Shown in pieces: positions 33,536 through 42,868 of a stretch of 64,000 bases of DNA. A program made the translations under genes and the position numbers. Positions within the stretch are counted from its first letter, which is position 1; every line of letters begins with the position of its first letter. Below the pieces are notes generated by a model, which saw only the letters and a program-made list of their open reading frames with translations, made no database searches and was not told where the DNA came from. Origin of the DNA: Chryseobacterium sp. (GTDB lineage Bacteria > Bacteroidota > Bacteroidia > Flavobacteriales > Weeksellaceae); assembly GCA_031277615.1 (NCBI GenBank), contig JAITMC010000034.1, forward strand, positions 186,001 to 250,000, in the 5' to 3' direction.

Positions 33536-34990
33536 TTAAAATTGCAATTTGAATGGTCCTTCAAAATAAGTCTGATAAGAATCCACCAGTTTTCCTTTCA
33601 TATCATAAACCCCGATGGTGATATTCTGTTTGGAGAGCTTCATTTCATTTTCAGGGAAGCTGATGTTGATCGTGCCCTTTGAAATTTTATCGCGATCTAT
33701 CTGGATCTTGCTTGAAGCACTGTAGGTAATTTCTCCATGTGCCGGATTGATCACTTTTATCGTGACGATCTTTTTATCGTTGGTTTTATTTAAGAAAGTA
33801 TAATTGTATGTATTGGTAATTTTTCCGTCTCTTACGAAGAATGTACTTCCGGCCGGTTTAATGAATTTGGCTTCCATTTCCCCTCTGTTATACAGAAGGA
33901 AACCTAAGAATCCAACGAGAAGAACCAGAAATATACTGAAGCCTTTCATTCTTCCGGTAAACTTAAATTCCGTTTCTTTTTCGATCTCGTTTTCAGAAGC
34001 ATATCGGATCAGTCCTTTCGGAAGACCTACTTTCTCCATAACTTCATCACAGGCATCGATACATGCAGTACAGTTGATGCATTCCAGCTGCTGTCCGTCA
34101 CGGATGTCAATTCCCGTAGGGCAAACCACCACACACTGATGGCAGTCGATACAATCTCCTTTACCCGCCGCTTTTCTGTCTTCTCCTTTTCTCCATTTGG
34201 ATCTGTTTTCCCCTCTTTTGAAATCGTAGAATACATTGATGGTATCTTTATCGATCAAAACTCCCTGAAGCCTTCCGTACGGACACACCAGGGTACAAAC
34301 CTGCTCTCTGAACCATGCGAATACGAAATAAAACGCTGCGGTAAAGAGAATCATTACCATAAAATTGGTAGGGTGGGCAAACGGCCCTTCGGAAACAATT
34401 TTAAATACCTCTTTATAGCCTACGATATACATAAACATAAAGTGGGTGATAATCAGTGAAATGATGATATATACTGACCATTTCAAACTTCTTTTCCAGA
34501 TCTTTTCACTGTTCCACTCCTGTCTGTCCAGCTTCATCTGCTTATTGCGGTCTCCTTCAATAAGGTATTCGATTTTACGGAAGATCGATTCCATAAAAAT
34601 TGTCTGAGGACATATCCATCCGCAGAAAATTCTTCCGAACGCAATCGTAAAAACGATAATAAATATTAAAGAGGCAATAGCGCCTAAAGTAAGGATAAAA
34701 AAGTCCTGTGGATAAAAAGGCTGTCCGAAAATGAAAAACTCCCGATCAATTACATTGAATAAAAAGAATGGGTTTCCATTGATTTTCAAAAACGGTATCG
34801 TAAAATACACGACTAATAAAACATAACTTACAATATTTCTATAGTTGGTATATTTCCCTTTTGGCTTTCGTGGAAATACCCATTTTCTTTTTCCGGATTG
34901 CTCCATTGTCCCTATAGAATCTCTGTAAGTCTCAGGGTCCAGAACCTGTCCCTGTCCGCCTCGTACTTCTATTTCTTCTATGTCTGACAT
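33536..34990 (-). CDS. ccoG: Cytochrome c oxidase accessory protein CcoG (FixG/RdxA)
   Basis: A 484-residue membrane ferredoxin-like protein. It has about five transmembrane helices with CGWICPQTIFMESIFRKIE and REQVCTLVCPYGRLQGVL, then a two-cluster ferredoxin domain (CIDCHQCVVVCPTGIDIR and CINCTACIDACDE). The C-terminal 100 residues are a periplasmic Ig-like domain typical of FixG. CcoG reduces copper for insertion into cbb3 oxidase. It is downstream of ccoP by 95 bases, an AT-rich gap with no clear terminator. Confidence 0.93.
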   Translation of the reverse strand: MSDIEEIEVRGGQGQVLDPETYRDSIGTMEQSGKRKWVFPRKPKGKYTNYRNIVSYVLLVVYFTIPFLKINGNPFFLFNVIDREFFIFGQPFYPQDFFILTLGAIASLIFIIVFTIAFGRIFCGWICPQTIFMESIFRKIEYLIEGDRNKQMKLDRQEWNSEKIWKRSLKWSVYIIISLIITHFMFMYIVGYKEVFKIVSEGPFAHPTNFMVMILFTAAFYFVFAWFREQVCTLVCPYGRLQGVLIDKDTINVFYDFKRGENRSKWRKGEDRKAAGKGDCIDCHQCVVVCPTGIDIRDGQQLECINCTACIDACDEVMEKVGLPKGLIRYASENEIEKETEFKFTGRMKGFSIFLVLLVGFLGFLLYNRGEMEAKFIKPAGSTFFVRDGKITNTYNYTFLNKTNDKKIVTIKVINPAHGEITYSASSKIQIDRDKISKGTINISFPENEMKLSKQNITIGVYDMKGKLVDSYQTYFEGPFKLQF

Positions 34991-35085
34991 ATTGTATATG
35001 TTTTAAAAAAGAAAAAACATAATTCGTTACTATTTTTAAGGTAATAACAAATTATGTTTTTTTCATATGTTTTCTATTTTTTTAA

Positions 35086-35964
35086 TTATTCTTTTTCCCA
35101 GTGAGCTTCGTCTCCATATGGTGGAGCTCCTCCCTGAGCCGGAGTAATTGGCTGCTGTTCCTGGTTGATGTGGTAAACATAGGCAGCAACATTCTGAATG
35201 TCTGTTCCTGTTAATACCCCATTTTTACCCCAGGCCTGCATTGCTGTACCGGTTACCCCATTTTCTACAACGTGGAATACGTTTTTAAATAATGTTTTTT
35301 CCGGTTGGTTGTGCCAGTAGTTATCGGTAAGGTTGGGTCCGATACCTCCTCTACCACCGTCAGAGTGACACGAAACACAGTTGGTTTTGAATACCTCTTC
35401 ACCGGCAGCAATATTATCTGCAGAATACTTCGCAGATTCAATCGTTACTGGCGGCTGCTCCTTCATGTACTTGTCAATAGCAGCCATCTGCTCTTTATAT
35501 TCCTTCTCATACTCGCTTAGCGGGTGCGCAAAGTCTGTGAAAGAGTAGGCTGCAATATATACAATACAAAAAGCGGTCCCAAAGTAGAATAAACCTACCC
35601 ACCATTTTGGTAACTGGTTATCAAGTTCCATAATGCCATCGAAACCGTGGTCGATAAGGATGTCTTTCTCTTCTGTTTCTGATTGCTTTTTAAAGGCAGC
35701 AGCATACATTCTTTTAAAGAAAGGAATCTTCTTTTCTGCCAGATAAGCGGCTTTCTCTTCCGGAGATAGTTTTTTGAATTTGTTATTCTCAATCAAATCT
35801 CCGATGGCACTGTGGATGTAGGCTAAAATGGCACTGATCACAACAGTTCCCCAGAAATAAGGAGAGGCTAAGAACGAGTAGCTCTGTACAAATAAATAAT
35901 AAAAAACTATTAAAAGTCCGGTTATTATTAAGATGTTTACAACAACAGGTGTTCTTTGTTTCAT
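35086..35964 (-). CDS. ccoP: cbb3-type cytochrome c oxidase subunit CcoP
   Basis: A 292-residue subunit with two N-terminal helices (residues 10-27 and 37-52), a third at about 123-141 (WWVGLFYFGTAFCIVYIAAYS), and a periplasmic cytochrome c domain. Only one heme-binding motif is present, C196-x2-C199-H200 (CVSCHSDGG), with a methionine ligand likely in TAMQAWG. Proteobacterial CcoP normally has two hemes, so this is a short electron path, as in other Bacteroidota. It directly follows ccoQ in the operon. The tail after residue 270 is Pro/Gly-rich. Confidence 0.92.
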   Translation of the reverse strand: MKQRTPVVVNILIITGLLIVFYYLFVQSYSFLASPYFWGTVVISAILAYIHSAIGDLIENNKFKKLSPEEKAAYLAEKKIPFFKRMYAAAFKKQSETEEKDILIDHGFDGIMELDNQLPKWWVGLFYFGTAFCIVYIAAYSFTDFAHPLSEYEKEYKEQMAAIDKYMKEQPPVTIESAKYSADNIAAGEEVFKTNCVSCHSDGGRGGIGPNLTDNYWHNQPEKTLFKNVFHVVENGVTGTAMQAWGKNGVLTGTDIQNVAAYVYHINQEQQPITPAQGGAPPYGDEAHWEKE

Positions 35965-35974
35965 AATAAATAGT

Positions 35975-36175
35975 TTAATTTTTTAAATTAAAATCGTCAT
36001 CTTCATCATCCCCCAGAGGAGCCTCTTCTTCTTCTTTGTAATATTTTTTAGGCCTGCTAAAAACATAGATTACCAAAGCTACGAAGAACAGCAAAAAGAA
36101 AATCAGAGCCAGCGTCTGGTAGAAACCAGCATTTTCTGTATTGGATAATATATCTTTAAAGTTCTGAGGAATCAT
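35975..36175 (-). CDS. ccoQ: CcoQ/FixQ-like small subunit
   Basis: A 66-residue protein with one transmembrane helix (FYQTLALIFFLLFFVALVIYVF) and an acidic tail (EEEEAPLGDDEDDDF). Size and place, between ccoNO and ccoP with gaps of 18 and 10 bases, identify it as the CcoQ subunit that stabilises the cbb3 complex. The sequence itself is poorly conserved in the family. Confidence 0.82.
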   Translation of the reverse strand: MIPQNFKDILSNTENAGFYQTLALIFFLLFFVALVIYVFSRPKKYYKEEEEAPLGDDEDDDFNLKN

Positions 36176-36193
36176 GTGAACCTTTTAATGTTT

Positions 36194-38455
36194 TTAGTTA
36201 TTACTTGCTGTTTTGATTTCAGTGGTCTTGATATCCGTACCTAACCTTTGAAGATAAGAGATAAGAGCTACGATCTCTTTTTTCTCTAATTCTCCCTGAG
36301 GTCTCTTAGCGTATTCCTTCTTAAGGTCGGCTGCTTCGGAGAAGATATCTTTTACAATCTTAGTTGCCTGGTTGTTGGCCCATGTATCCGCAGAGTCAAT
36401 TTCAGCTTTGGTGTAAGGTACATCGAATGTATTCTTCATCAGCTTCATTTTGTCTACCATTTTAGATCGGTCTAAGTTATTAGCGATCAGCCAAGGGTAA
36501 CGAGGCATAATAGATCCTGCAGAGGTAGATCTTGGGTTATACATGTGCTTGTAATGCCATGAACTTGGATTTTTACCTCCTTCTCTATGTAAATCCGGTC
36601 CTGTTCTCTTAGAACCCCATAGGAATGGTCTGTCGTATACGAATTCACCCGCTTTAGAGTACTGTCCGTTCTTACCGTTAAATCTTACGATCTCGTCTCT
36701 GAACGGTCTGATCATCTGAGAGTGACATGCGTTACATCCTTCACGGATATAAATATCTCTACCTTCAAGTTCAAGCGGCGAATAAGGCTTTACCGCAGAA
36801 ATCGTAGGTACACTTTTCTTAAGGGATAGTGTAGGGATAATTTCCACCATACTACCGATTGAAATCGTAAATAAAGACAGAACAGTCAATAACATTGGCA
36901 TTCTTTCCAGCCAAAGGTGGAATCCTTCTCCTTCTTTACGTTTGTTTCCGATATTAGCTAACGCTGGTGCCTCAGCAGGAACTTCTTTCTGGAATGATCC
37001 TTTTCTTACCGTAGCAATCACGTTAATGATCATTAAGATGGCTCCTGAAATATAGAATAACCCTCCTAGGAACCTCATTTTGAAGTAAGGAATAATCGCA
37101 GTTACGGTATCCAGCCAGTTTTTCCATAGTAATGTTCCGTCCGGGTTGAACTGCTTCCACATTAGTCCTTGTGTAAATCCTGAAATATACATAGGTACTG
37201 CATAGAAAATGATTCCTAATGTCCCTAACCAGAAGTGCCAGTTAGCTAATTTTACAGACCAGATTTTTGTTCTCCACATAATCGGTACCAGGTAATAGAT
37301 AACCCCGAATGCCATGAAACCATTCCATCCAAGAGCACCTAAGTGTACGTGACCGATAACCCAGTCTGTGAAGTGACCGATTTTGTTGATGTTTTTTGTT
37401 GCTAAAAGGGGCCCTTCAAAAGTTGCCATACCGTAGCACGTTACCGCTACTACAAAGAACTTAAGAATAGGATTTTCTCTTACTTTATCCCAGGCACCTC
37501 TTAAAGTAAGAAGCCCGTTCAGCATTCCTCCCCATGATGGTGCGATAAGCATGATAGAGAAACCTGTCCCTACTGCCTGTGCCCAAGCCGGAAGTGCTGT
37601 ATACTGAAGGTGGTGTGGACCAGCCCAGATGTATACGAAAATTAATGACCAGAAGTGAATGATAGACAGTTTGTATGAGAATACCGGTCTGTCTGCCGCT
37701 TTTGGTAAGAAATAGTACATTAATCCCAGAACCGGAGTCGTTAGTACGAATGCTACCGCATTGTGACCGTACCACCATTGTACGATGGCATCTTTTGCTC
37801 CTGCATAGGCAGAATAAGATTTCCAGCCTGCGAAGGATAATGGAACCTCAAGGTTGTTGAAGATATGAAGCATGGCTACTGCAACCCATGTACCCAAATA
37901 GAACCAGATCGCCACATAAAGGTGTCTTACTCTTCTCTTGGCAATCGTTAAAATCATATTAACCCCGAAAATGATCCATGATACAGCGATTAAGATATCA
38001 ATCGGCCATTCATGCTCAGCATATTCTTTTGAGGTATTGATTCCCATGAAGAAAGTAATGAACGTAGCAACGATCATTAGCTGCCAGGTCCAGAAATGAA
38101 TCCAGGACAGGGTATCACTGTACATTCTTGTCTTTAATAATCTCTGTGTAGAGTAATATACCCCAACATAAACGATATTACAAACGAATGCAAAAATTAC
38201 GGTATTGGTATGAAGCATTCTGATCCTACCAAAACCAAATGCACCATGAGTGTTTATTAGCCCTTGAATATTGCCGGATGCAAGACTATTGATGGTTGTA
38301 TCATCAGTTCCGAAAAAGAATTCGGGTAATTCAGGGTAGAAAAGCATTAATGCCGCCGTAAGCCCAAACGTAAACCCTATAAAACCAAAGATAATGGTCG
38401 CATAGAGGAACGCACGGACAATACTGTTGTCATAACTAAACTTTTGTGTTTCCAT
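36194..38455 (-). CDS. ccoN: cbb3 cytochrome oxidase fused subunit CcoN-CcoO
   Basis: A 753-residue fusion of the catalytic subunit CcoN and the cytochrome c subunit CcoO, a form typical of Bacteroidota. The CcoN part (residues 1-490) has 12 or more helices. CuB and heme ligands are visible: H231 (WYGHNAV), H281-H282 (AGPHHLQY), and H369 and H371 (GHVHLG). After a linker (about 490-515) there is one helix and the CcoO domain with a single heme c site, C574-x2-C577-H578 (CNACHSQMIRP). It reduces oxygen to water at low oxygen and pumps protons. An exact TAnnTTTG element lies 22 bases upstream. Confidence 0.95.
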   Translation of the reverse strand: METQKFSYDNSIVRAFLYATIIFGFIGFTFGLTAALMLFYPELPEFFFGTDDTTINSLASGNIQGLINTHGAFGFGRIRMLHTNTVIFAFVCNIVYVGVYYSTQRLLKTRMYSDTLSWIHFWTWQLMIVATFITFFMGINTSKEYAEHEWPIDILIAVSWIIFGVNMILTIAKRRVRHLYVAIWFYLGTWVAVAMLHIFNNLEVPLSFAGWKSYSAYAGAKDAIVQWWYGHNAVAFVLTTPVLGLMYYFLPKAADRPVFSYKLSIIHFWSLIFVYIWAGPHHLQYTALPAWAQAVGTGFSIMLIAPSWGGMLNGLLTLRGAWDKVRENPILKFFVVAVTCYGMATFEGPLLATKNINKIGHFTDWVIGHVHLGALGWNGFMAFGVIYYLVPIMWRTKIWSVKLANWHFWLGTLGIIFYAVPMYISGFTQGLMWKQFNPDGTLLWKNWLDTVTAIIPYFKMRFLGGLFYISGAILMIINVIATVRKGSFQKEVPAEAPALANIGNKRKEGEGFHLWLERMPMLLTVLSLFTISIGSMVEIIPTLSLKKSVPTISAVKPYSPLELEGRDIYIREGCNACHSQMIRPFRDEIVRFNGKNGQYSKAGEFVYDRPFLWGSKRTGPDLHREGGKNPSSWHYKHMYNPRSTSAGSIMPRYPWLIANNLDRSKMVDKMKLMKNTFDVPYTKAEIDSADTWANNQATKIVKDIFSEAADLKKEYAKRPQGELEKKEIVALISYLQRLGTDIKTTEIKTASNN

Positions 38456-38477
38456 ATCAACTATTCACTATTTTTCT

Positions 38478-38485
38478 CAAATTTA
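38478..38485 (-). promoter_or_regulatory. -7 promoter element upstream of ccoNO
   Basis: On the minus strand TAAATTTG fits TAnnTTTG and ends 22 bases before the ccoNO ATG. It overlaps the last codons of ccoS, so the structural genes can be transcribed apart from ccoI-ccoS. Confidence 0.5.
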
Positions 38486-38689
38486 TTTATTCTCTCCTAT
38501 TTCTTTGTCGTCTTTATTCTTGTCGCCAGTTTCATCCTTTTCCTGCACTCTCTCGTCATCAAAAAGGATTCTGACAGCCGGAGATTCATCATCTTCAAAC
38601 TGCCCTTTTTTGGCATACACTATAAATACGACCAGGAAGATCGCAGCTAAAGAAACACTGCAGACGATCATTAAATATAGAATATCCAT
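38483..38689 (-). CDS. ccoS: cbb3 oxidase assembly protein CcoS
   Basis: A 68-residue protein with one N-terminal helix (LMIVCSVSLAAIFLVVFIVYA) followed by KKGQFEDDESPAVRILFDDE, the conserved CcoS block. It is needed for insertion of heme b and copper into CcoN. It lies between ccoI (109 bases) and ccoNO (27 bases). The charged tail (KDETGDKNKDDKEI) is longer than usual. Confidence 0.9.
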   Translation of the reverse strand: MDILYLMIVCSVSLAAIFLVVFIVYAKKGQFEDDESPAVRILFDDERVQEKDETGDKNKDDKEIGENK

Positions 38690-38798
38690 TGGACAACAAA
38701 ATTAACCTATTTTCGGGGTTCAAATTTAGTGAAAAATAATGACATTCATCACGAAATGCCGATTTCAGCTAATTTAAAATCAGTCTAAATAAGGGCTT

Positions 38799-41177
38799 TT
38801 ACGCCTGTTTTTTGAAATATTTGCGGCCTAAAATCCATGTTGAAATGGTGGTAAAGGTAACCACAGTAATAGAACTGATTGGCATAATGATTGCTGCAAA
38901 AAGCGGATGCATATGGCCTGTAACTGCGTAACTTAAACCAACGATATTGTAGAGGAAACTGATTATGAATGTCATTTTCACAATGGTAATAGAACCTTTG
39001 CAGACATTGAGGTAATTGTCCAGCGTAACCACTTTTTCCCCATTCATAATGACGTCAGATGAAGGCGTGAAGCTGTTGGTGTCGTCAGCAATGGCAATTC
39101 CTACATTGCTTTGTTTCAAAGCTCCGGCATCATTGAGGCCGTCTCCCAGCATGGCTACTTTTAAGTGCTGATCCTGAAGGTTTTTGATGTAATTAAGCTT
39201 GTCTTCCGGACTCTGGTTAAAAGCCATCCCTTTGAAGTTGGGAATAAGGTCTTTAAGCTGGCTTTCTTCAGAAGAGTTATCGCCGCTCAGGATGAATATC
39301 TTATAATCGGTAAGTTTTTTAAATAGGTCTTTCAGTTTCGGACGGTATTCGTTTTTGAAGATGAATTTACCCAGGAATGCTCCGTTTTTACTGATGTATA
39401 CGGCGGTTTCCAGATTTTTAGGCTCCTGATCGTTATACCGTGCTGAGCCGATTTTGTATATGTTTCCACGGACTTCCGCTTCGTAACCTTTTCCTGAAAT
39501 TTCCCTGAAGTTTTCAACGGTGAAATAATCATCATTCACGTCGATGAACTCATATAATGATTTGGAAAGCGGATGGTTGGAATTTTTAAGTAGCGTCTTA
39601 ATATTCAGATTGTCAAATTCATTGATTTCAGTGCCTTCATATCTGATGTTGGATTTCTTACGGTGGGTAATTGTTCCTGTTTTATCAAAAACAATAGTGT
39701 CAAGTTTAGCGATTTTTTCAATCGTTAAAGTGTCTTTTACATAAAATTTATTCCGGCCTAATATCCTCATAATGTGACCGAACGTAAACGGTGCAGAAAG
39801 GGCAAGCGCACAAGGGCAGGCGATGATCAGGATGGCGGAAATGACCTGGAACATTTTTTCAAGATCAATAAAAGCCCAATAGGTTCCGGCAACCAAAGCA
39901 ATACCTAAAATGATGAATGTGAAATATTTGCTGATGTTATTCGTCAGTGTGTCAAGGCCGGTTTCGTGTTTCTTGAAGGCTTCCTTGTTCCAAAGTTGGG
40001 TAAGGTAACTCTGGTCTACATCTTTAATCACTTCCAGTTCCAGGGAAGATCCGATCTGTTTTCCTCCGGCAAAAATTTTGTCTCCCGGCTGTTTGCTGAT
40101 GCTTAAACTTTCTCCGGTAATGAAGCTGTTATCAATATTTCCTTCTCCATTGATCAGGATGGCATCAACCGGAATGATTTCCTGGTTTCTTACTAAAATA
40201 CGGTCACCTACTTTAACTTCAGAAAGTAGGATGTTGCCCTGTTTTCCTTCAAAATCAACTTTGGTTACAGCGATAGGGTAGAATGATTTGTAATCTCTGT
40301 CGTAAGAAAGTGCACTGTAGGTTCTTTTCTGGAAAATTTTACCCATCAGCATAAAAAAGAGAAGTCCGCATAACGTGTCAAAATATCCGGGACCGTAATC
40401 GGTGGCGACTTCATAGATGCTTCTTCCGAAAAGAACAATAATTCCAAGAACGATGGGTACATCAATATTAACGATTCCATTCTTTAAACCATACCATGCC
40501 GATTTGTAATAGTCCGAGGCTGAATAGAATACAACCGGACACGCCAGCAGGAACATGAGTACTCGGAAAAGACCCTTGTAATGCTCCATCCAATAGTCTT
40601 CACCGCCTACATATTCCGGAAACGCCAGAAACATCCCGTTTCCGAATGCGAAACCTGCAATGGCAAATTTTACCAGCAGCGATTTATCCAGATGATCTAC
40701 GTTTTTATCCGCAGTTTCAAGACTAATAACAGGTTTATATCCTAAATTGGTTAAGAAATTAGCTAGTTCGCTTAATTTTAAGCTGTTATGGTTGAATGAG
40801 ATCTGTAAGGTCTTACGGGTGAAATTCACCTGGGAATAATTGATATCCTTGTGCAGGGTATGAAGGCTTTCCAATAGCCAGATGCATGAAGAACAGTGGA
40901 TTACAGGGATCTTAAAGGTGACAAGGCTGGTGTTGCCTTCCGAAAAATCGGTAACCTTTTCAAAGATCTCCGGAGTGTCAAGATAATCAAACTGTGAAGA
41001 GCTTTCGTCACTGGGACGGATTCCGGCTCTTTTATTGAGTTCGTAAAAATTACTTAAATTATTGGTATTCAGAATCTCGTATACAGACTTACAGCCATTG
41101 CAGCAGAAAGTCTTTTCGTCAAACAGAATTCTCTCTTTTTCTATACCTTGACCACAATGAAAACAGTTCTCGCTCAC
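38799..41177 (-). CDS. ccoI: Copper-translocating P-type ATPase CcoI
   Basis: A heavy-metal P1B-type ATPase that supplies copper for the cbb3 oxidase. It has N-terminal zinc-finger-like cysteines (CFHCGQG, CCNGCKSV), an HMA domain with CSSC (95-98 with this start), the membrane metal site CPCALAL, the phosphorylation site DKTGT and the hinge GDGLNDAGAL. I chose the GTG at 41177 (frame VSENCFHCG). The frame stays open to an ATG at 41261, but that extension is AT-rich, has no family match, crosses a TAnnTTTG promoter element and would overlap the divergent regulator gene. From GTG it has 792 residues, a normal CcoI length. Confidence 0.9.
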   Translation of the reverse strand: MSENCFHCGQGIEKERILFDEKTFCCNGCKSVYEILNTNNLSNFYELNKRAGIRPSDESSSQFDYLDTPEIFEKVTDFSEGNTSLVTFKIPVIHCSSCIWLLESLHTLHKDINYSQVNFTRKTLQISFNHNSLKLSELANFLTNLGYKPVISLETADKNVDHLDKSLLVKFAIAGFAFGNGMFLAFPEYVGGEDYWMEHYKGLFRVLMFLLACPVVFYSASDYYKSAWYGLKNGIVNIDVPIVLGIIVLFGRSIYEVATDYGPGYFDTLCGLLFFMLMGKIFQKRTYSALSYDRDYKSFYPIAVTKVDFEGKQGNILLSEVKVGDRILVRNQEIIPVDAILINGEGNIDNSFITGESLSISKQPGDKIFAGGKQIGSSLELEVIKDVDQSYLTQLWNKEAFKKHETGLDTLTNNISKYFTFIILGIALVAGTYWAFIDLEKMFQVISAILIIACPCALALSAPFTFGHIMRILGRNKFYVKDTLTIEKIAKLDTIVFDKTGTITHRKKSNIRYEGTEINEFDNLNIKTLLKNSNHPLSKSLYEFIDVNDDYFTVENFREISGKGYEAEVRGNIYKIGSARYNDQEPKNLETAVYISKNGAFLGKFIFKNEYRPKLKDLFKKLTDYKIFILSGDNSSEESQLKDLIPNFKGMAFNQSPEDKLNYIKNLQDQHLKVAMLGDGLNDAGALKQSNVGIAIADDTNSFTPSSDVIMNGEKVVTLDNYLNVCKGSITIVKMTFIISFLYNIVGLSYAVTGHMHPLFAAIIMPISSITVVTFTTISTWILGRKYFKKQA

Positions 41178-41197
41178 CTCCCTAAAATATTGAACTA

Positions 41198-41205
41198 CAA
41201 AATTA
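41198..41205 (-). promoter_or_regulatory. -7 promoter element of ccoI
   Basis: On the minus strand TAATTTTG fits TAnnTTTG exactly and ends 20 bases before the GTG start at 41177. It decides the start choice, because the longer frame would begin upstream of it. No clear -33 box was found. Confidence 0.5.
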
Positions 41206-41216
41206 TAACAATTTTT

Positions 41217-41248
41217 TTTGTTTATCGAGTTAAAAAGTTCTATTTTTG
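41217..41248 (+). promoter_or_regulatory. Promoter of the Crp/Fnr-type regulator gene
   Basis: TTTG (41217-41220) and TATTTTTG (41241-41248) are 20 bases apart, a good Bacteroidota -33/-7 pair. Transcription should begin close to 41255. The mRNA would be leaderless for the ATG at 41255 or have a leader of about 12 bases for the ATG at 41267. Confidence 0.55.
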
Positions 41249-41254
41249 TGATAA

Positions 41255-41980
41255 ATGTCATATAAAATGCCGCAGGAACAACAGATAGCCATTGAAGAGA
41301 GGTTCGCCAGAGTTTTTAATGATAAATCATTTAAAGAAAGACTTTCTAGCGCAGATTTTGAAAAGTATATTAACGGTAAAAAAAGATTGAGTTTTCAGAA
41401 ACACGATACTATTTTCGAAGATGGTGAAACTCCGAAAGGAGTATTTGTGCTTGAAAAAGGAGCTGCTAAACTTTCAAAATCAGGTGCCTTCGGAAAAGAT
41501 CAGATTTTAAGATTTATCAAAGAAGGAGATATCATCGGCTATCGTTCATTGCTTTGCGGGGAAAATTTCCAGGCAAAGGCTGAAGCTATGACAGATATTG
41601 AATGTATCTTTCTGCCGGCAGATATTTTCATGTATCTTCTGGAAGTAGATCCACAGCTTTCATTTGTAATGCTTCAAAAGATCTCCTATGAATTGGGAGA
41701 GTCATCCAATACCATTACTTTCCTTGCTCAGAAAACGGTAAGAGAAAGATTGGCAGAAATCCTGTTGCTTCTTGAGCAGAAACTGGGAGTTGATCCTGAA
41801 GGCTTCATCAAAATTTCCTTAACAAGAGAAGAAATTGCCAACATTATCGGAACTGCTACCGAAAGTGCAATCCGTCTGATCTCAGAATTCAAAGGTGATC
41901 ATCTCATCGAAGTAGACGGAAGGAACATCAAAATCCTGAATCACGACAAACTCATGAAACTAGGGCACGTAGTTTTATAA
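41255..41980 (+). CDS. Crp/Fnr family transcriptional regulator
   Basis: A 241-residue regulator. The N-terminal cyclic-nucleotide-binding-like domain has KHDTIFEDGETPKGVFVLEKG and IIGYRSLLCGE, and the C-terminal helix-turn-helix has LTREEIANIIGTATESAIRLISEF. It lacks the N-terminal cysteine cluster of Fnr, so it should not sense oxygen through an Fe-S cluster of that type. Divergence from ccoI and the cbb3 operon suggests it controls microaerobic respiration. An ATG at 41267 (MPQEQQIA) may be the real start. A hairpin terminator follows. Confidence 0.85.
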   Translation: MSYKMPQEQQIAIEERFARVFNDKSFKERLSSADFEKYINGKKRLSFQKHDTIFEDGETPKGVFVLEKGAAKLSKSGAFGKDQILRFIKEGDIIGYRSLLCGENFQAKAEAMTDIECIFLPADIFMYLLEVDPQLSFVMLQKISYELGESSNTITFLAQKTVRERLAEILLLLEQKLGVDPEGFIKISLTREEIANIIGTATESAIRLISEFKGDHLIEVDGRNIKILNHDKLMKLGHVVL

Positions 41981-41995
41981 AAATCATACAAAAAC

Positions 41996-42021
41996 TTAAG
42001 TCGGCGCAAGCCGACTTTTTA
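41996..42021 (+). terminator. Rho-independent terminator of the regulator gene
   Basis: AAGTCGGC (41998-42005) pairs with GCCGACTT (42010-42017) around GCAA, a stable tetraloop, followed by T. Confidence 0.85.
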
Positions 42022-42043
42022 ACTTTTAAAAAATAGATACATT

Positions 42044-42859
42044 ATGTCTGTTCATTCTGAAATTAAAAAAGTTACGACTGAAACCTTGCGTAAAATGAAA
42101 TTCGACAAGGAAAAAATAACAATGCTTACCGCTTACGATTTTACTACAGCAAAAATGGTAGATGCAGGTGGGGTGGATGCTATTCTTATCGGAGACTCAG
42201 CAGCCAATGTAATGGCGGGCTTTGAAACAACATTGCCTATTACCCTGGACCAGATGATTTATCATGCTCAAAGTGTGGTAAGAGGGACCGACAGAGCTTT
42301 GGTGGTGGCAGATTTACCTTTCGGAACTTACCAGAGTAACCCTGAAAAGGCACTGGAATCTGCAGTAAGAATGATGAAAGAAGGCGGGGCACATGCCGTG
42401 AAGATTGAAGGCGGAAAGGAAATTTCCAAATCCATTAAAAAGATCATCAATGCAGGAATTCCGGTAATGGGACATTTGGGGTTAACTCCGCAGTCCATCT
42501 ATAAATTCGGGACCTATAAAGTAAGAGCAAAAGAAGACGCTGAAGCTGAAAAACTGATCGCAGATGCACAGCTTTTAGAAGAATTGGGATGTTTTTCTAT
42601 CGTTCTGGAAAAAATTCCGGCTGAATTGGCTAAAAAAGTGACTGAAAGCATTTCTATTCCTACGATCGGAATCGGTGCGGGAGCAGACTGTGACGGACAG
42701 GTTCTGGTATATCATGATATGGTAGGAATGAATAAAGGCTTCAGCCCGAAATTCCTGAGAAGATATCTTGACCTTTACACTGAAATTACCGGAGCGGTTT
42801 CCCAATATGTAAAAGATGTGAAGAATGTTGAATTCCCTAACGCCAACGAAAGCTACTAA
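42044..42859 (+). CDS. panB: 3-methyl-2-oxobutanoate hydroxymethyltransferase
   Basis: The first step of pantothenate synthesis: it adds a hydroxymethyl group from methylene-tetrahydrofolate to 2-oxoisovalerate. The protein has 271 residues, family length. Visible motifs are [30 protein letters not shown] with the metal-binding Asp, [29 protein letters not shown] and [19 protein letters not shown]. The first 20 residues ([18 protein letters not shown]) are the usual short extension. The start is 24 bases after the preceding terminator. A small membrane protein gene and a pseudouridine synthase gene follow within ten bases each and are probably cotranscribed. Confidence 0.95.
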   Translation: MSVHSEIKKVTTETLRKMKFDKEKITMLTAYDFTTAKMVDAGGVDAILIGDSAANVMAGFETTLPITLDQMIYHAQSVVRGTDRALVVADLPFGTYQSNPEKALESAVRMMKEGGAHAVKIEGGKEISKSIKKIINAGIPVMGHLGLTPQSIYKFGTYKVRAKEDAEAEKLIADAQLLEELGCFSIVLEKIPAELAKKVTESISIPTIGIGAGADCDGQVLVYHDMVGMNKGFSPKFLRRYLDLYTEITGAVSQYVKDVKNVEFPNANESY

Positions 42860-42868
42860 TTTTAATCC

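Noticed and set aside
41178-41261. 28-codon N-terminal extension of ccoI from an upstream ATG
   Set aside because: It is AT-rich, shows no conservation with CcoI proteins, covers a promoter element and overlaps the divergent regulator gene. The GTG at 41177 was used.
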